NCBI RefSeq assembly: GCF_000497205.1
Contig: NZ_AYJW01000007.1
Location: 26,044-90,043 of the forward strand
Length of the DNA: 64,000 bases
Origin: Saccharopolyspora rectivirgula DSM 43747
GTDB lineage: Bacteria; Actinomycetota; Actinomycetes; Mycobacteriales; Pseudonocardiaceae
Reading direction: 5' to 3'
Positions 1-8,340 of this stretch are shown here, piece after piece. The notes under the pieces are model-generated. The model saw nothing but the letters and a program-made list of their open reading frames with translations. It searched no databases and was not told the origin of the DNA. Numbering within the stretch: position 1 is the stretch's first letter; each line of letters begins with the position of its first letter. The translations under genes and the position numbers were made by a program.

Positions 1-836
1 ATGCCCTTCGGCTTCCCGGTGGTGCCGGAGGTGTAGAGGATGAACAGCGGGTGCTCGGAGTCGAAGGCCTCCGGGGTGTGCTGGTCGGACTGGTTGGAGA
101 CGACGTCGTCCCACCACTTGTCGCGGCCGTCGGTCCAGTCCACGTCGATGTTGGTGCGCTTGACCACCAGCACGTGCTCCACGCTCGGCGCTTCGCGGAG
201 CGCTTCGTCCACGTTGGCCTTCAGCGGCAGGGGCTTGCCGCGCCGGTACTGGCCGTCGCTGGTGATGACCACTTTGGCTTCGGCGTCGTTGACGCGGGAC
301 CGCAGCGCCTCGGCGGAGAAGCCACCGAACACCACGCTGTGCATGGCACCCAGCCGGGCGCACGCCAGCATCGAGAAGACGGCCTCCGGAATCATCGGGA
401 GGTAGATGGCGACCCGGTCGCCGGCGCCGACGCCGAGGGAGGCCAGGGCGTTGGCGGTCTTGCTGACCTCGCGCTGCAGGTCGGCGTACGTGATGACCCG
501 GGTGTCGCCGGGCTCCCCTTCCCAGTAGATGGCGACCCGATCACCGTTGCCGGCTTCGACGTGGCGGTCGGCGCAGTTGTAGGCGACGTTCAGCTTGCCG
601 CCGACGAACCACTTCGCGAACGGTGCGTTGGACCAGTCCAGCACCTGGCTCCACTTGGTGCCCCAGTGCAGCCGTTCCGCTTGCTTGGCCCAGAACTCCT
701 CCCGGTTGGCGCTGGCCTCGTCGTAGAGCGACGGTTTGGCGTTGGCCTGCGCCGCGAAGTCCTCAGAGGGCGGAAACGTCCTGCTTTCGTTGAGCAGGTT
801 GGACAGTGCGCTGTGCTGTCCTTCGGGCTGGCTCAT
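1..836 (-). CDS. acs: Acetyl-CoA synthetase, N-terminal part (runs off the window)
   Basis: AMP-forming acetate:CoA ligase that makes acetyl-CoA from acetate, ATP and CoA in the cytoplasm. The minus strand from ATG at 836 reads [20 protein letters not shown], then typical Acs sequence (AEVLHWGTKW-like region, [34 protein letters not shown]). It reaches the adenylate-forming P-loop [11 protein letters not shown] at the window edge, so about 278 N-terminal residues are present and the C-terminal part is missing. A good GGAGG lies about 9 bases before the ATG. It is divergent from the Fic-like gene. Family assignment is sure; regulation cannot be judged. Confidence 0.95.
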   Translation of the reverse strand, partial: MSQPEGQHSALSNLLNESRTFPPSEDFAAQANAKPSLYDEASANREEFWAKQAERLHWGTKWSQVLDWSNAPFAKWFVGGKLNVAYNCADRHVEAGNGDRVAIYWEGEPGDTRVITYADLQREVSKTANALASLGVGAGDRVAIYLPMIPEAVFSMLACARLGAMHSVVFGGFSAEALRSRVNDAEAKVVITSDGQYRRGKPLPLKANVDEALREAPSVEHVLVVKRTNIDVDWTDGRDKWWDDVVSNQSDQHTPEAFDSEHPLFILYTSGTTGKPKG

Positions 837-1053
837 TCCGGAGAACCTCCCTGGCTGATGGGACGCCTGTTGCTATGCGAACCGTAATGCGATCTGGGCC
901 ACGGCAACAGTGCTTCCATCCGTTGGTCCATACCAATTTGGAAATGCGTTCTGCGATTGACCTGCTGCACAGTGGAATTGCGCCGTGGGGTGTGGCGCAA
1001 GTCGCAGTACACGCCTACAGGTGTGGATGCACCGGACGGTAGCGTCGGCTGTC
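837..1053. promoter_or_regulatory. Divergent intergenic region between acs and the Fic-like gene
   Basis: This 217-base spacer must hold the promoters of both divergent genes. The left edge carries the acs ribosome binding site. I could not assign -35/-10 pairs or a regulator site with confidence, and I see no small gene in it. Confidence 0.4.
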
Positions 1054-1797
1054 GTGAGTGACAAGCCATCACTGGCGCCATTGCTGGAGCTCGACGGGGT
1101 CGAGGAAGCAGTGGCCGCAGCCAGGTCGGCCATCGACGAGGTCCACTGGCACCCGGCGAACCGGCGGGGTTGGCCGACCACCGCAGCCGAGGCGTCGGTG
1201 CGCGCCGCCCGCGCGTCCGCTGCCATCGCCGGGGGCTCCGCCGAGATCCCCGAGTCCGGGGAGGTCACCGATCCGCTGCTGGCCGGATCGCTTCGGGTGG
1301 CGGAGAAGCTGGGCGGAATGCTGTCCACGTGGCAGCGGGCGCCGCGGCAGGCCTTGGCCAAGATGCACATGCTCGCGGCGGTCGACCTGGTCTCCGACCC
1401 GGAGCAGCTCGGCCGCCCCCGGACGGCCCCGGCGGTCGCGGAACGACTGGACCTGCTCGCCGAAGTGGTGACCAATTCTTCCGAGGTGCCCGGGCCGGTG
1501 GTGGCCGCGGTGGTGCACGGGGAACTGCTCGCGCTGGAGCCCTTCGGCACCGCGGACGGCATCATCGCCCGCGCCGCGGCCAGGTTGACGATCATCGGCA
1601 GCGGGCTCGACCCGAAGGGACTGGTGGTTCCGGAGGTCGCGTACTTCCGGCGGCAGGCCGAGTACGTCGAGAAGGCCGCGGGATACGCCAGTGGTGATCC
1701 GGCCCGGTTGGCCGAGTGGATCGTCTACTGCTGCCGGTCGCTGGAGGCGGGGGCCCGGGAGGCCAAGTCCATCGCTGACGCCGCGCAGGCCGGCTGA
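1054..1797 (+). CDS. Degenerate Fic-fold-like protein
   Basis: A mostly helical cytoplasmic protein of about 247 residues. Its C-terminal half (residues 150-235) resembles the Fic core: VHGELLALEPFGTADGIIAR lines up with the Fic pattern H-PF-x-D/E-GNGR-x-x-R. The catalytic His of the Fic loop is Glu (residue 162) and GNGR is absent, so AMP transfer is not expected. The GTG at 1054 (VSDKPSL) is chosen as the first residue of the conserved-looking part; an ATG at 1027 in frame is the alternative, and neither has a strong Shine-Dalgarno. It lies 26 bases upstream of a nucleoside hydrolase on the same strand. The Fic relation is my inference from the motif; some genomes label such proteins oxidoreductase. 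Confidence 0.6.
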   Translation: MSDKPSLAPLLELDGVEEAVAAARSAIDEVHWHPANRRGWPTTAAEASVRAARASAAIAGGSAEIPESGEVTDPLLAGSLRVAEKLGGMLSTWQRAPRQALAKMHMLAAVDLVSDPEQLGRPRTAPAVAERLDLLAEVVTNSSEVPGPVVAAVVHGELLALEPFGTADGIIARAAARLTIIGSGLDPKGLVVPEVAYFRRQAEYVEKAAGYASGDPARLAEWIVYCCRSLEAGAREAKSIADAAQAG

Positions 1798-1823
1798 GTT
1801 CGATTCGCAGGTGGGGAAGAACG

Positions 1824-2759
1824 GTGACCAAGAAGGTTCTCATCGACTGCGATCCCGGTGTGGACGACGCGCTGGCGCTGGCCGTGGCGCACGGCAGCCC
1901 GGCCCTGGAGGTCGTCGGGATCACCACGGTGGCCGGCAACGTGGGCATCGAGCGGACCACCGAGAACGCGCTGTGCCTGACCGAGCTCTACGGCATGGAC
2001 GTCCCGGTGGCGCGCGGCGCCAGCCGCCCGCTGCTGCGCGAACCCCGCGCGGCCCGGCACGTGCACGGCGAGTCCGGGTTGGGCAACGTGGTGCTGCCAC
2101 CGGCGACCCGCGAACCGTCCGGTGCGCACGCCGTGGACTTCATCGTCGACTCGCTGGCGGCCGCGCCCGGTGAGATCAGCCTGGTGGCGGTCGGCCCGCT
2201 GACGAACATCGCGTTGGCACTGCGGAAAGAACCGCGCATCGCCGAGTGGGCGCGGGAATTCGTCATCATGGGCGGGTCCTACACCCGGGGGAACGTGACC
2301 CCGGCGGCGGAGTTCAACGTGCTGGCGGACCCGGAGGCGGCCGCCGCGGTGTTCGCCGCGCCCTGGCAGACCGTGATGATCGGTTTGGACCTCACCCTGC
2401 AGGCCCGGGTGACCGGTCAGGTGCAGGAGCGGTTCAGCGAGTTCACCCGGCTCGACAGCAAGCTGCTCACCCCGGCGCTCGACCACTACGGGCGGCACCA
2501 CCAGTACCGGGAGAAGGGGCCGGCCATCCACGACGCCTGCGCGATCGCGTTCGCCGCGGACCCCGGCCTGTTCAGCCTCGTCTCCGCCCGGGTGGACGTG
2601 GAGACCCAGGGGCGCTTCACCAGCGGCATGACCGTCACCGACTTCACCGCGCCCGGTGAGGAGCACAACGCGCTCGTCGCCCAGCACCTGGACGTGGACA
2701 GCTTCTGGGACCTGGTCGTGGACGCGTTCCGCCGGGTGGAGGAGAACCTCCCGGAGTAG
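1824..2759 (+). CDS. Inosine-uridine preferring nucleoside hydrolase family protein
   Basis: Hydrolyses the N-glycosidic bond of ribonucleosides to give base plus ribose in purine/pyrimidine salvage. The N-terminus has the calcium-binding signature DCDPGVDD (residues 8-15), followed by GPLTNIAL, the MGG loop, AEFNVLADPEAA, and the C-terminal IHDACAIA with the conserved His-Asp. The length of 311 residues is normal for the IunH/RihA-C family. The start is GTG at 1824, preceded by GGGGAAG. The exact base preference cannot be read from sequence. It probably shares a transcript with the upstream Fic-like gene (26-base gap). Confidence 0.92.
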   Translation: MTKKVLIDCDPGVDDALALAVAHGSPALEVVGITTVAGNVGIERTTENALCLTELYGMDVPVARGASRPLLREPRAARHVHGESGLGNVVLPPATREPSGAHAVDFIVDSLAAAPGEISLVAVGPLTNIALALRKEPRIAEWAREFVIMGGSYTRGNVTPAAEFNVLADPEAAAAVFAAPWQTVMIGLDLTLQARVTGQVQERFSEFTRLDSKLLTPALDHYGRHHQYREKGPAIHDACAIAFAADPGLFSLVSARVDVETQGRFTSGMTVTDFTAPGEEHNALVAQHLDVDSFWDLVVDAFRRVEENLPE

Positions 2760-2787
2760 TCCACCCGGGAAGGACGGGGTGCGGTGT

Positions 2788-2820
2788 CCCGCGCCGGCCG
2801 CCGACCGGTGGCGGCGCGGG
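2788..2820 (+). terminator. GC-rich hairpin after the nucleoside hydrolase
   Basis: A perfect 9-base inverted repeat, CCCGCGCCG (2788-2796) with CGGCGCGGG (2812-2820), lies 28 bases after the hydrolase stop. No clear T run follows, as is common in actinomycetes. Termination is inferred. Confidence 0.5.
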
Positions 2821-2855
2821 ATTGCGGTGCCCCCTGGTGCGGGAACGCCGGTCCC

Positions 2856-3146
2856 ATGTCGCGACAGCTCCCGGCCGCGGTCGGCTCCAGCGAGTGGACC
2901 GACGAGGAAGGCGTGCGGCTGCCCGGCGGGGACGTGCACGCCTGGCAGCCCGGAACCAACCAGACGCTGTGCGGCGTTCCGCTGCGCCGCGCCGGCTTGA
3001 GCAAGTTCCCGCACGTGCTGTGGGTCGACGTGCTGTGGTTCGCGGGCACGGCGCCGCGACCGGTGGCCGTCTGCCGCCGCTGCACCGCGGCCGCCGGTGG
3101 TCGCAGCGGGAAGCGCCGCCGGAAGCGCCGTGGTCCGCGGCCGTAG
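2856..3146 (+). CDS. Small conserved-looking Cys-containing protein of unknown function
   Basis: Encodes 96 residues from ATG 2856. The core DVHAWQPGTNQTLCGVPL followed by a VCRRC pair and a basic tail (GKRRRKRRGP) looks like a small metal-binding or structural protein; three Cys could take part in metal binding. I believe similar short proteins with a HAW-PGTNQTLCG core occur in actinobacteria, but no function is known to me. It ends 12 bases from the convergent murQ end. A longer frame from 2784 is open, but the protein-like sequence begins at 2856. Confidence 0.6.
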   Translation: MSRQLPAAVGSSEWTDEEGVRLPGGDVHAWQPGTNQTLCGVPLRRAGLSKFPHVLWVDVLWFAGTAPRPVAVCRRCTAAAGGRSGKRRRKRRGPRP

Positions 3147-3158
3147 CGGCGCCGGCCC

Positions 3159-4070
3159 TCAGGCCCCCACCAGGTCCAGCGCCTGCCGGACGTGCCCGTC
3201 GGTCTCGCGCAGCGCCGCGGCGGCCCGCTCGGTGTCCACTCCGGACAAGAGGTGCACCAGGGCCACCTTCAGGTCGCCACCGGCCGAGTTCAGCGCCGCC
3301 GCGCACTCCTCGTCGCCGGCGCCGGTCGCTTCCTGCAGGATGCTGAGCGTGCGTCCGCGCAACTTCGCGTTGGTGGCCAGCATGCTCACCATCAGGTTCG
3401 AGTAGGTGCGGCCCAACCGGATCATCACCGCGGTAGAGAAGGAGTTCAGCACCAGCTTCTGGGCGGTGCCGGCTTTCATCCGGGTGGAGCCCGCGATCGG
3501 TTCCGGACCGGTGTCCACGGCGATCACGATGTCCGCCGGCACGTCACCGGGATCCGGGTTGGAGGTCAGCAGCGCCGTGCGCGCGCCGAGCTGCTTGGCC
3601 TCCCGCAGCGCGGCGAGCACGAACGGGGTGCGGCCGGAGGCGGCCAAGCCCATGACGAAATCGGCGCTGCTCGCGTGCCGGCGGATCACCGCGGCCCCGG
3701 AGTCGGTGTCGTCCTCGGCGTTCTCCACCGCGCGCACGAAGGCTTCCTCCCCGCCCGCCTGGTGGGCCACGAACCAGTCCGGGGGAGCGTTGAACGTGGG
3801 GACCAGTTCGGCGGCGTCCAGCACCGCGAGCCGACCGGACGTGCCGGCCCCCACGTAGTGCACGCGGCCGCCCGCGCGCAGGGTGTCCACCGCCAGGTCC
3901 ACCGCTTGCGCCACTTCCGGCAGCGCTCGGCTCACCGCCTCGGGGACGGTGCGGTCCTCCGCGTTGAGCACGCGCAGCACGTCCAGGGTCGGGAGCAGGT
4001 CGATGTCCTTGGTCCGCGGGTTGCTCCGCTCGGTGGGGGCTTCCACGCGGACTGCGCGGTCCTGGGTCAC
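3159..4070 (-). CDS. murQ: N-acetylmuramic acid 6-phosphate etherase
   Basis: Cleaves the D-lactyl ether of MurNAc-6-phosphate to give GlcNAc-6-phosphate and lactate, the committing step of MurNAc recycling. The 303-residue protein has the SIS-fold signature HYVGAGTSGRLAVLDAAELV (about residues 71-90), the GGEEAFVRAVENAEDD segment with the conserved acidic residues, and the PEPIAGSTRMKAGTAQK segment typical of MurQ. Its ATG overlaps the end of the upstream murR-like gene by 4 bases, so the two are translationally coupled. It is part of a wall-salvage cluster with nagZ, namZ and an amidase-like gene. No MurNAc PTS or MurNAc kinase gene is visible nearby. Confidence 0.95.
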   Translation of the reverse strand: MTQDRAVRVEAPTERSNPRTKDIDLLPTLDVLRVLNAEDRTVPEAVSRALPEVAQAVDLAVDTLRAGGRVHYVGAGTSGRLAVLDAAELVPTFNAPPDWFVAHQAGGEEAFVRAVENAEDDTDSGAAVIRRHASSADFVMGLAASGRTPFVLAALREAKQLGARTALLTSNPDPGDVPADIVIAVDTGPEPIAGSTRMKAGTAQKLVLNSFSTAVMIRLGRTYSNLMVSMLATNAKLRGRTLSILQEATGAGDEECAAALNSAGGDLKVALVHLLSGVDTERAAAALRETDGHVRQALDLVGA

Positions 4071-4990
4071 GAGAACTCCTTCTGCCGCCTGCGGTCCGGC
4101 CGGGTGCCAAGGCGATGACCTTCGACCGCTTCGTAGGTTGCTTCCAGTGCAGCCCGGGTTTTGTCCAGCTGTCGTTGCGCTACCCCGACGAACAGGCAGT
4201 CGATGACGGTCAGCTGACCGATGCGGCTGGCCATGGCCCCGGACCGGTAGGTCGTCTCCCGCACCGCGGTGGTCAGCACGTGGTCGGCGACCTCGGTGAT
4301 GGGGGAGCGGGAGAAGTTCGTGATGGCCGCGGTGATCGCGCCGTGCCGGCTCGCTTCGCGTAATGCTTCGACGGTGTCGGTGGTCGCTCCGGAGTGCGAG
4401 ACCGCGATCGCCACGTCGCCTTCCTGCAGCAGTGCGGCGGAGGTGAGCGCGGCGTGCGTGTCCGACCAGGCGAAGCAGGCCAGTCCGATGCGGTGCAGCT
4501 TCTGCTGCAGGTCCATGGCGACGAACGCGCTGGCGCCGACGCCGTAGACGTCCACCCGCCGGGCGCGCACGACGGCGTCCACCAGGCGGCCGAGCACCTC
4601 CGGGTCCAGCTGGCCCACGGTCTCCTCGGCCGCTTTGGCGTCGGTGTAGCCGATCTTCTCGATGATCTGGGCCATGCTGTCGTCGGGCGAGATGTCGCCC
4701 CCGAGCTGGCGTTCCCGGGTGGTGGTGCGGGCGGTGTCCGCGGCGAGCGCTATCCGCAGGTCCGGGTAGCCGTTGAAGCCGATCGCCTTGCAGAAGCGGG
4801 TGACGGTGGTCTCGCTGGTGCTGGCGGCTTCGGCGACCTCGGTGATGCTGCGCCGGGCGATGGAAGCCGGATCGGCGAGCACGATGCTGGCCACGCGCTG
4901 TTCAGCTCTGGCCAGTCCCGGCAGCAAGGAGCGGATCTTGACGAGCGGGCTGGTCTCGTCCGATTGCTGCGGGGTTCCTGGAGTGGCCAT
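4067..4990 (-). CDS. murR: RpiR/MurR-family transcriptional regulator
   Basis: A 307-residue DNA-binding repressor type: an N-terminal RpiR helix-turn-helix (about residues 15-85, with VAEAASTSETTVTRFCKAIG) and a C-terminal sugar-phosphate-sensing SIS domain (about 130-260, with VYGVGASAFVAMDLQQKL and ISHSG-like AVSHSGATTDTVEALREA). Coupling to murQ suggests it answers to MurNAc-6P and controls this operon; that is inferred from family and context. Start ATG 4990 lies only a few bases after the predicted transcription start. Confidence 0.88.
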   Translation of the reverse strand: MATPGTPQQSDETSPLVKIRSLLPGLARAEQRVASIVLADPASIARRSITEVAEAASTSETTVTRFCKAIGFNGYPDLRIALAADTARTTTRERQLGGDISPDDSMAQIIEKIGYTDAKAAEETVGQLDPEVLGRLVDAVVRARRVDVYGVGASAFVAMDLQQKLHRIGLACFAWSDTHAALTSAALLQEGDVAIAVSHSGATTDTVEALREASRHGAITAAITNFSRSPITEVADHVLTTAVRETTYRSGAMASRIGQLTVIDCLFVGVAQRQLDKTRAALEATYEAVEGHRLGTRPDRRRQKEFS

Positions 4991-5324
4991 GTGGGAAACT
5001 TACTAACCATTCGTTACGGTGGTCAATCCGCATCATAGGGTTCATTCCGAATGACGGACCAACCAGGTGATCGAGTTGCCTCTACTGCAGATTAGTCTTT
5101 CTTGGTGAGTCGCAGTTCACCTGAATAGGAGAAAGAAGGGCACTGTCGCTCATCCCGGTAGCTTCAGCGCACCCGACCGGGCGGCAGGAGGTCCACGCGT
5201 CGACCCGCCGCGGAGCGACGAACAGCGCCTGAACGCGGTCCGACCGAGGGAAGAAGCACGCGACGACCGCCGAAGGGCCACCGGAACCCCGAAGCGCGCG
5301 CCGGACCGGACTCGCGGGGCCGGA
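4991..5324. other. Intergenic region between the amidase-like gene and murR
   Basis: 334 bases between the end of the amiE-like gene and the start of murR, both on the minus strand. The right-hand side of the murR start holds a promoter candidate and an inverted repeat. The rest (about 5030-5324) shows no convincing gene or RNA. The gap implies that murR-murQ has its own promoter, separate from nagZ-namZ-amiE. Confidence 0.6.
4997..5026 (-). promoter_or_regulatory. Candidate murR promoter with TAAC-N5-GTTA operator
   Basis: Read on the minus strand: TTGACC (5026-5021), an 18-base spacer, then TAAGTT (5002-4997), ending about 7 bases before the murR ATG; the transcript would be nearly leaderless. 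The spacer contains a TAAC (5004-5007) and GTTA (5013-5016) inverted repeat that could be an autoregulatory operator. Based on sequence pattern only. Confidence 0.45.
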
Positions 5325-7064
5325 TCACCGGGAAACGCTGACCCAGCCCTGGGGGATCAACCGGTCCGATTCCCGCTCCCCGTCCAGCAGCACGCCCTGG
5401 CGATCCGCGACCAGGATGCCGTCGAGGTTCACCCCGCGCCCCGGGTTGCTCGCATCGGGCACGTAGTGCCAGCGCAGCTGGACCGGTTGTCCGGACTGGG
5501 CCGGCACCTCAGCGGACACCTCCCACCAACGCCGGTGCCCGGACGCGGCCAACTGCTCCACCGGCCCCTCCGGAGCCCCCGGGCCCGTGGCCCGCACCGG
5601 CACCGGTCGCCAATGCACCCCGTCCGTGCTGGCCTCCAGCAGCAGCGGAGCGGTGCCCTCCGCATCGGCCCAGGTGTCCACGAAAGCCGAGAAGGAGACC
5701 CGCACCGGGCCGCGCGCCGGCAGTGGCACGGTGCGCAGCACGGCCTCCTCGTCCTCGTCGGCGTACCACGAAGCCGAACCCCGCGCGGGGGAGACGGCCA
5801 GCGACTTCGCCAATCCCTGGGCCAGCTCCCGACGAGCCGCGTTGTTCGAACCCCACTCCCGCGACGGGTGCACCCGGTTGGTCAACAGCACCACCACCGA
5901 ACGGGACATCGGGTCGATCACCAGGGAAGTCCCCGTGTAACCGGTGTGCCCGGCGGTGTGCGGGCTGCTCAACCCCGCCATGTACCAGCGCTGGTCCAGC
6001 TCGAAACCGAGCCCGTGCGCGTTGCCCGGGAACTCCTCGTTGAAGTTGGTGAGCATCAACCGGACGCTCTCCTCGGACAAGATCCGCTCCCCGCGGTAGG
6101 TGCCACCGTTGAGCAGCGTCTGCCCGAGCACCGCCAGATCCCGGGCCGTGGAGAACACCCCCGCCTGGCCGGCCACGCCGCCGAGCGCCCAGGCGTTCTC
6201 GTCGTGCACCTCGCCCCGCACCATGCCGCGCGGCGGATCGACCTGGTACTCGGTCGCCGCGATCCGGTGCAGCTTCTCCCGCGGCGGGTTGTAGCCCGTG
6301 TCCTCCATCCCCAGCGGTTCGGTGATCCCCCGGGCCACCACCTCGTCCAGCGGCGCTCCCGCGACCCGCTCGACGAGCAAGCCGAGGGTGATCATGTTCG
6401 GGTCGGAGTAGTTGTAGTGGGTCCCCGGCGGGTTCTCCGGCGCCAGCTGCATGACGAACGGGATGCGCTGCTCCTCCGGGATCTTCCACAGCTGCACCAC
6501 GGCCGGGAGACCGGAGGTGTGGGTCAGCAGCTGCTCGACGGTGATCCGCTCCTTGCCGTTGTTGCCGAACTCGGGCAAGTACTCCGCCACCGGCGCGTCC
6601 AAGCGGATCTTGCCGGCTTCCACCTGCTGCAGCGCCGCGATCGAGGTGAACAGCTTGCTCACCGAGGCGACGTCGAAGATGGTGTCCGGCCGCATCGGTT
6701 CCCACTGCTCCCGGGGCAGCTCCCGACCCTGCCCGTCGACGTAGCGCACCTCGTAGCCGGTCGCTTCGTGGCGCACCACGACACCGTCGTGCGCCACCAG
6801 GCTCACCGCGCCCGCGTACATCGGGTGGTCCAGCTCCGGAGTGCGCTCCGTCCACGACGCGATCTTCCGCAACGCCGCCTCGATCGGCGCGGGGTCCAGG
6901 CCGGCCTCCTCGGCAGAACCGAGCCGCAGCACGGTCCCGGGCGGGGCGAACCCCTCCTGCGGGCGGTCGAAGTGACCGTCGACGTGCTCCACCGGCTGGG
7001 CCGAAGCCGCCCCGGTGAGCACGGTCATCGACAGCAGGATCAGCGCCAGAACGGATCTGCCCAT
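5325..7064 (-). CDS. Secreted beta-lactamase-fold hydrolase, AmiE/YbbE-like (probable muropeptide amidase)
   Basis: A 579-residue exported serine hydrolase with a Sec signal peptide (MGRSVLALILLSMTVLTGAASA). The penicillin-binding/beta-lactamase class C fold shows SVSK (Ser134-Lys137), YSD (219-221) and HTG (373-375). After about residue 410 there is an extra C-terminal domain rich in beta-strand-like sequence (ASWYADEDEEAVLRTVPLP onward), perhaps carbohydrate-binding. The gene lies 9 bases after namZ and follows nagZ, the same trio as Bacillus subtilis nagZ-amiE-namZ, where this family acts as N-acetylmuramyl-L-alanine amidase. That role is inferred from context; an esterase or D,D-peptidase role cannot be excluded. 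Confidence 0.8.
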   Translation of the reverse strand: MGRSVLALILLSMTVLTGAASAQPVEHVDGHFDRPQEGFAPPGTVLRLGSAEEAGLDPAPIEAALRKIASWTERTPELDHPMYAGAVSLVAHDGVVVRHEATGYEVRYVDGQGRELPREQWEPMRPDTIFDVASVSKLFTSIAALQQVEAGKIRLDAPVAEYLPEFGNNGKERITVEQLLTHTSGLPAVVQLWKIPEEQRIPFVMQLAPENPPGTHYNYSDPNMITLGLLVERVAGAPLDEVVARGITEPLGMEDTGYNPPREKLHRIAATEYQVDPPRGMVRGEVHDENAWALGGVAGQAGVFSTARDLAVLGQTLLNGGTYRGERILSEESVRLMLTNFNEEFPGNAHGLGFELDQRWYMAGLSSPHTAGHTGYTGTSLVIDPMSRSVVVLLTNRVHPSREWGSNNAARRELAQGLAKSLAVSPARGSASWYADEDEEAVLRTVPLPARGPVRVSFSAFVDTWADAEGTAPLLLEASTDGVHWRPVPVRATGPGAPEGPVEQLAASGHRRWWEVSAEVPAQSGQPVQLRWHYVPDASNPGRGVNLDGILVADRQGVLLDGERESDRLIPQGWVSVSR

Positions 7065-7073
7065 GGGAACCTC

Positions 7074-8336
7074 TCAGCGGTAGAGCAGGTACGGCTCCCG
7101 CTGGCGGCGGAAACCGACGACGTCGTCGTGCCAGGAGTCGATGATCTCGTCGGCGCTGGCCCCGGCGTCGACCATCGTGCGCAGCCGATCCGACCCGGCG
7201 AGCTTGTCGATCATCATGTCCTCGCGCCAGCCGAAGACCCGCGGGTACAAGCGCCGCGCGGTGACGAGCATGTGCACCCCGACGCGGACCGGGTCGACCT
7301 CTCCGCTGCGGTGGATCTGCACCCCACCGCACGTGGTGTAGGCGTGCTTGGAGAACGTCGGCACGAAGTAGGTTTCCCGGAACCGCACGCCCAAATCGGC
7401 GGCGTTGAGCTCCTCGGCCCAGCGCCAGTCGATCCCCGGGGCGCCGATCGTTTCGAACGGTCGGGTGGTGCCGCGGCCTTCGGAGAGCGTGGTGCCCTCG
7501 AACAACCCGGTTCCCGGGTACACCGCCGCCGTGTCCGGGGTCGGCATGTTCGGGCTCGGCGGGATCCACGGCAGCCCGGGCGCGGCGCTCCGGGAGCGCC
7601 ACCCGCGCACCTCGACCACGTGCAGGTCGTCCAGCGGAGCCGGCAGGTACTCCCGGTCGAACATCCGGGCCAGCTCGCCGACGGTCATCCCGTGCTGCAG
7701 CACGATCGGCAGCACCCCCACGCCGGAGCTGAACCGCGGGTCCAGGCGAGGGCCGGCCACCCGGTCCCCGAGCGGGTTCGGCCGGTCCAGCACCACGAAC
7801 CCGGCACCCGTCCGCTGGGCCGCCTGCATCGCCGTGTACATCGTCCAGATGTAGGTGTAGAACCGGGCGCCCACATCGGCGATGTCGAACACCACCTGCT
7901 CGACGCCGGCTTTGGCGAACATGCCGGCGAGCTTGTCGGCGTCGGCCCCGTAGGCGTCGTACACCGGGATGCCGGTCCGCGGGTCGCGGTAGTCGCCCTC
8001 CGAACCCCCCGCCTGCGAAGTGCCGCGGAAACCGTGCTCCGGGCCGAACACCGCGACGACGTCCACGGCACCGGATTCGCGCATCGCGTCCACGACGTGG
8101 TCCAGCGAGCGCAGCACCCCGGTCGGGTTGGTCACCACGCCGATCCGGCGGCCCCGGACGTCCTGCCAGTCGCGGGCGGCGAGCACGTCCGCTCCGGCCC
8201 GCACCCCGCCCGGCCCGTCCGGTTCGGGGGAGGCGCACGCGGTGTTGGCGGCCAATCCGACAGCGGTCGCGGAAGCCGCGCTGGCAGCCAGGAAACCGCG
8301 CCGGCTCAGCCGCGGAGCAGTCCTCTCCGACACCAC
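7074..8336 (-). CDS. namZ: Exo-beta-N-acetylmuramidase, GH171/DUF1343 (NamZ-like), Tat-exported
   Basis: Family GH171 enzymes remove MurNAc from the non-reducing end of peptidoglycan fragments. The protein (about 420 residues) begins with a twin-arginine signal, SRRGFLAASAASATAVG, followed by family motifs: GVVTNPTGV, FGPEHGFRG, PVYDAYG, FDIADVGARFYTYIWTM and LDRPNPLG. I set the start at GTG 8336, four bases after the nagZ stop, which gives the Tat motif a normal position; a longer frame would overlap nagZ by 41 bases. Translational coupling with nagZ and the following amidase-like gene supports one salvage operon. Confidence 0.9.
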   Translation of the reverse strand: MVSERTAPRLSRRGFLAASAASATAVGLAANTACASPEPDGPGGVRAGADVLAARDWQDVRGRRIGVVTNPTGVLRSLDHVVDAMRESGAVDVVAVFGPEHGFRGTSQAGGSEGDYRDPRTGIPVYDAYGADADKLAGMFAKAGVEQVVFDIADVGARFYTYIWTMYTAMQAAQRTGAGFVVLDRPNPLGDRVAGPRLDPRFSSGVGVLPIVLQHGMTVGELARMFDREYLPAPLDDLHVVEVRGWRSRSAAPGLPWIPPSPNMPTPDTAAVYPGTGLFEGTTLSEGRGTTRPFETIGAPGIDWRWAEELNAADLGVRFRETYFVPTFSKHAYTTCGGVQIHRSGEVDPVRVGVHMLVTARRLYPRVFGWREDMMIDKLAGSDRLRTMVDAGASADEIIDSWHDDVVGFRRQREPYLLYR

Positions 8337-8340
8337 TCGA

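Noticed and set aside
51..887. Long plus-strand open frame rich in Val/Gly/His
   Set aside because: It is antisense to the clear Acs sequence on the minus strand.
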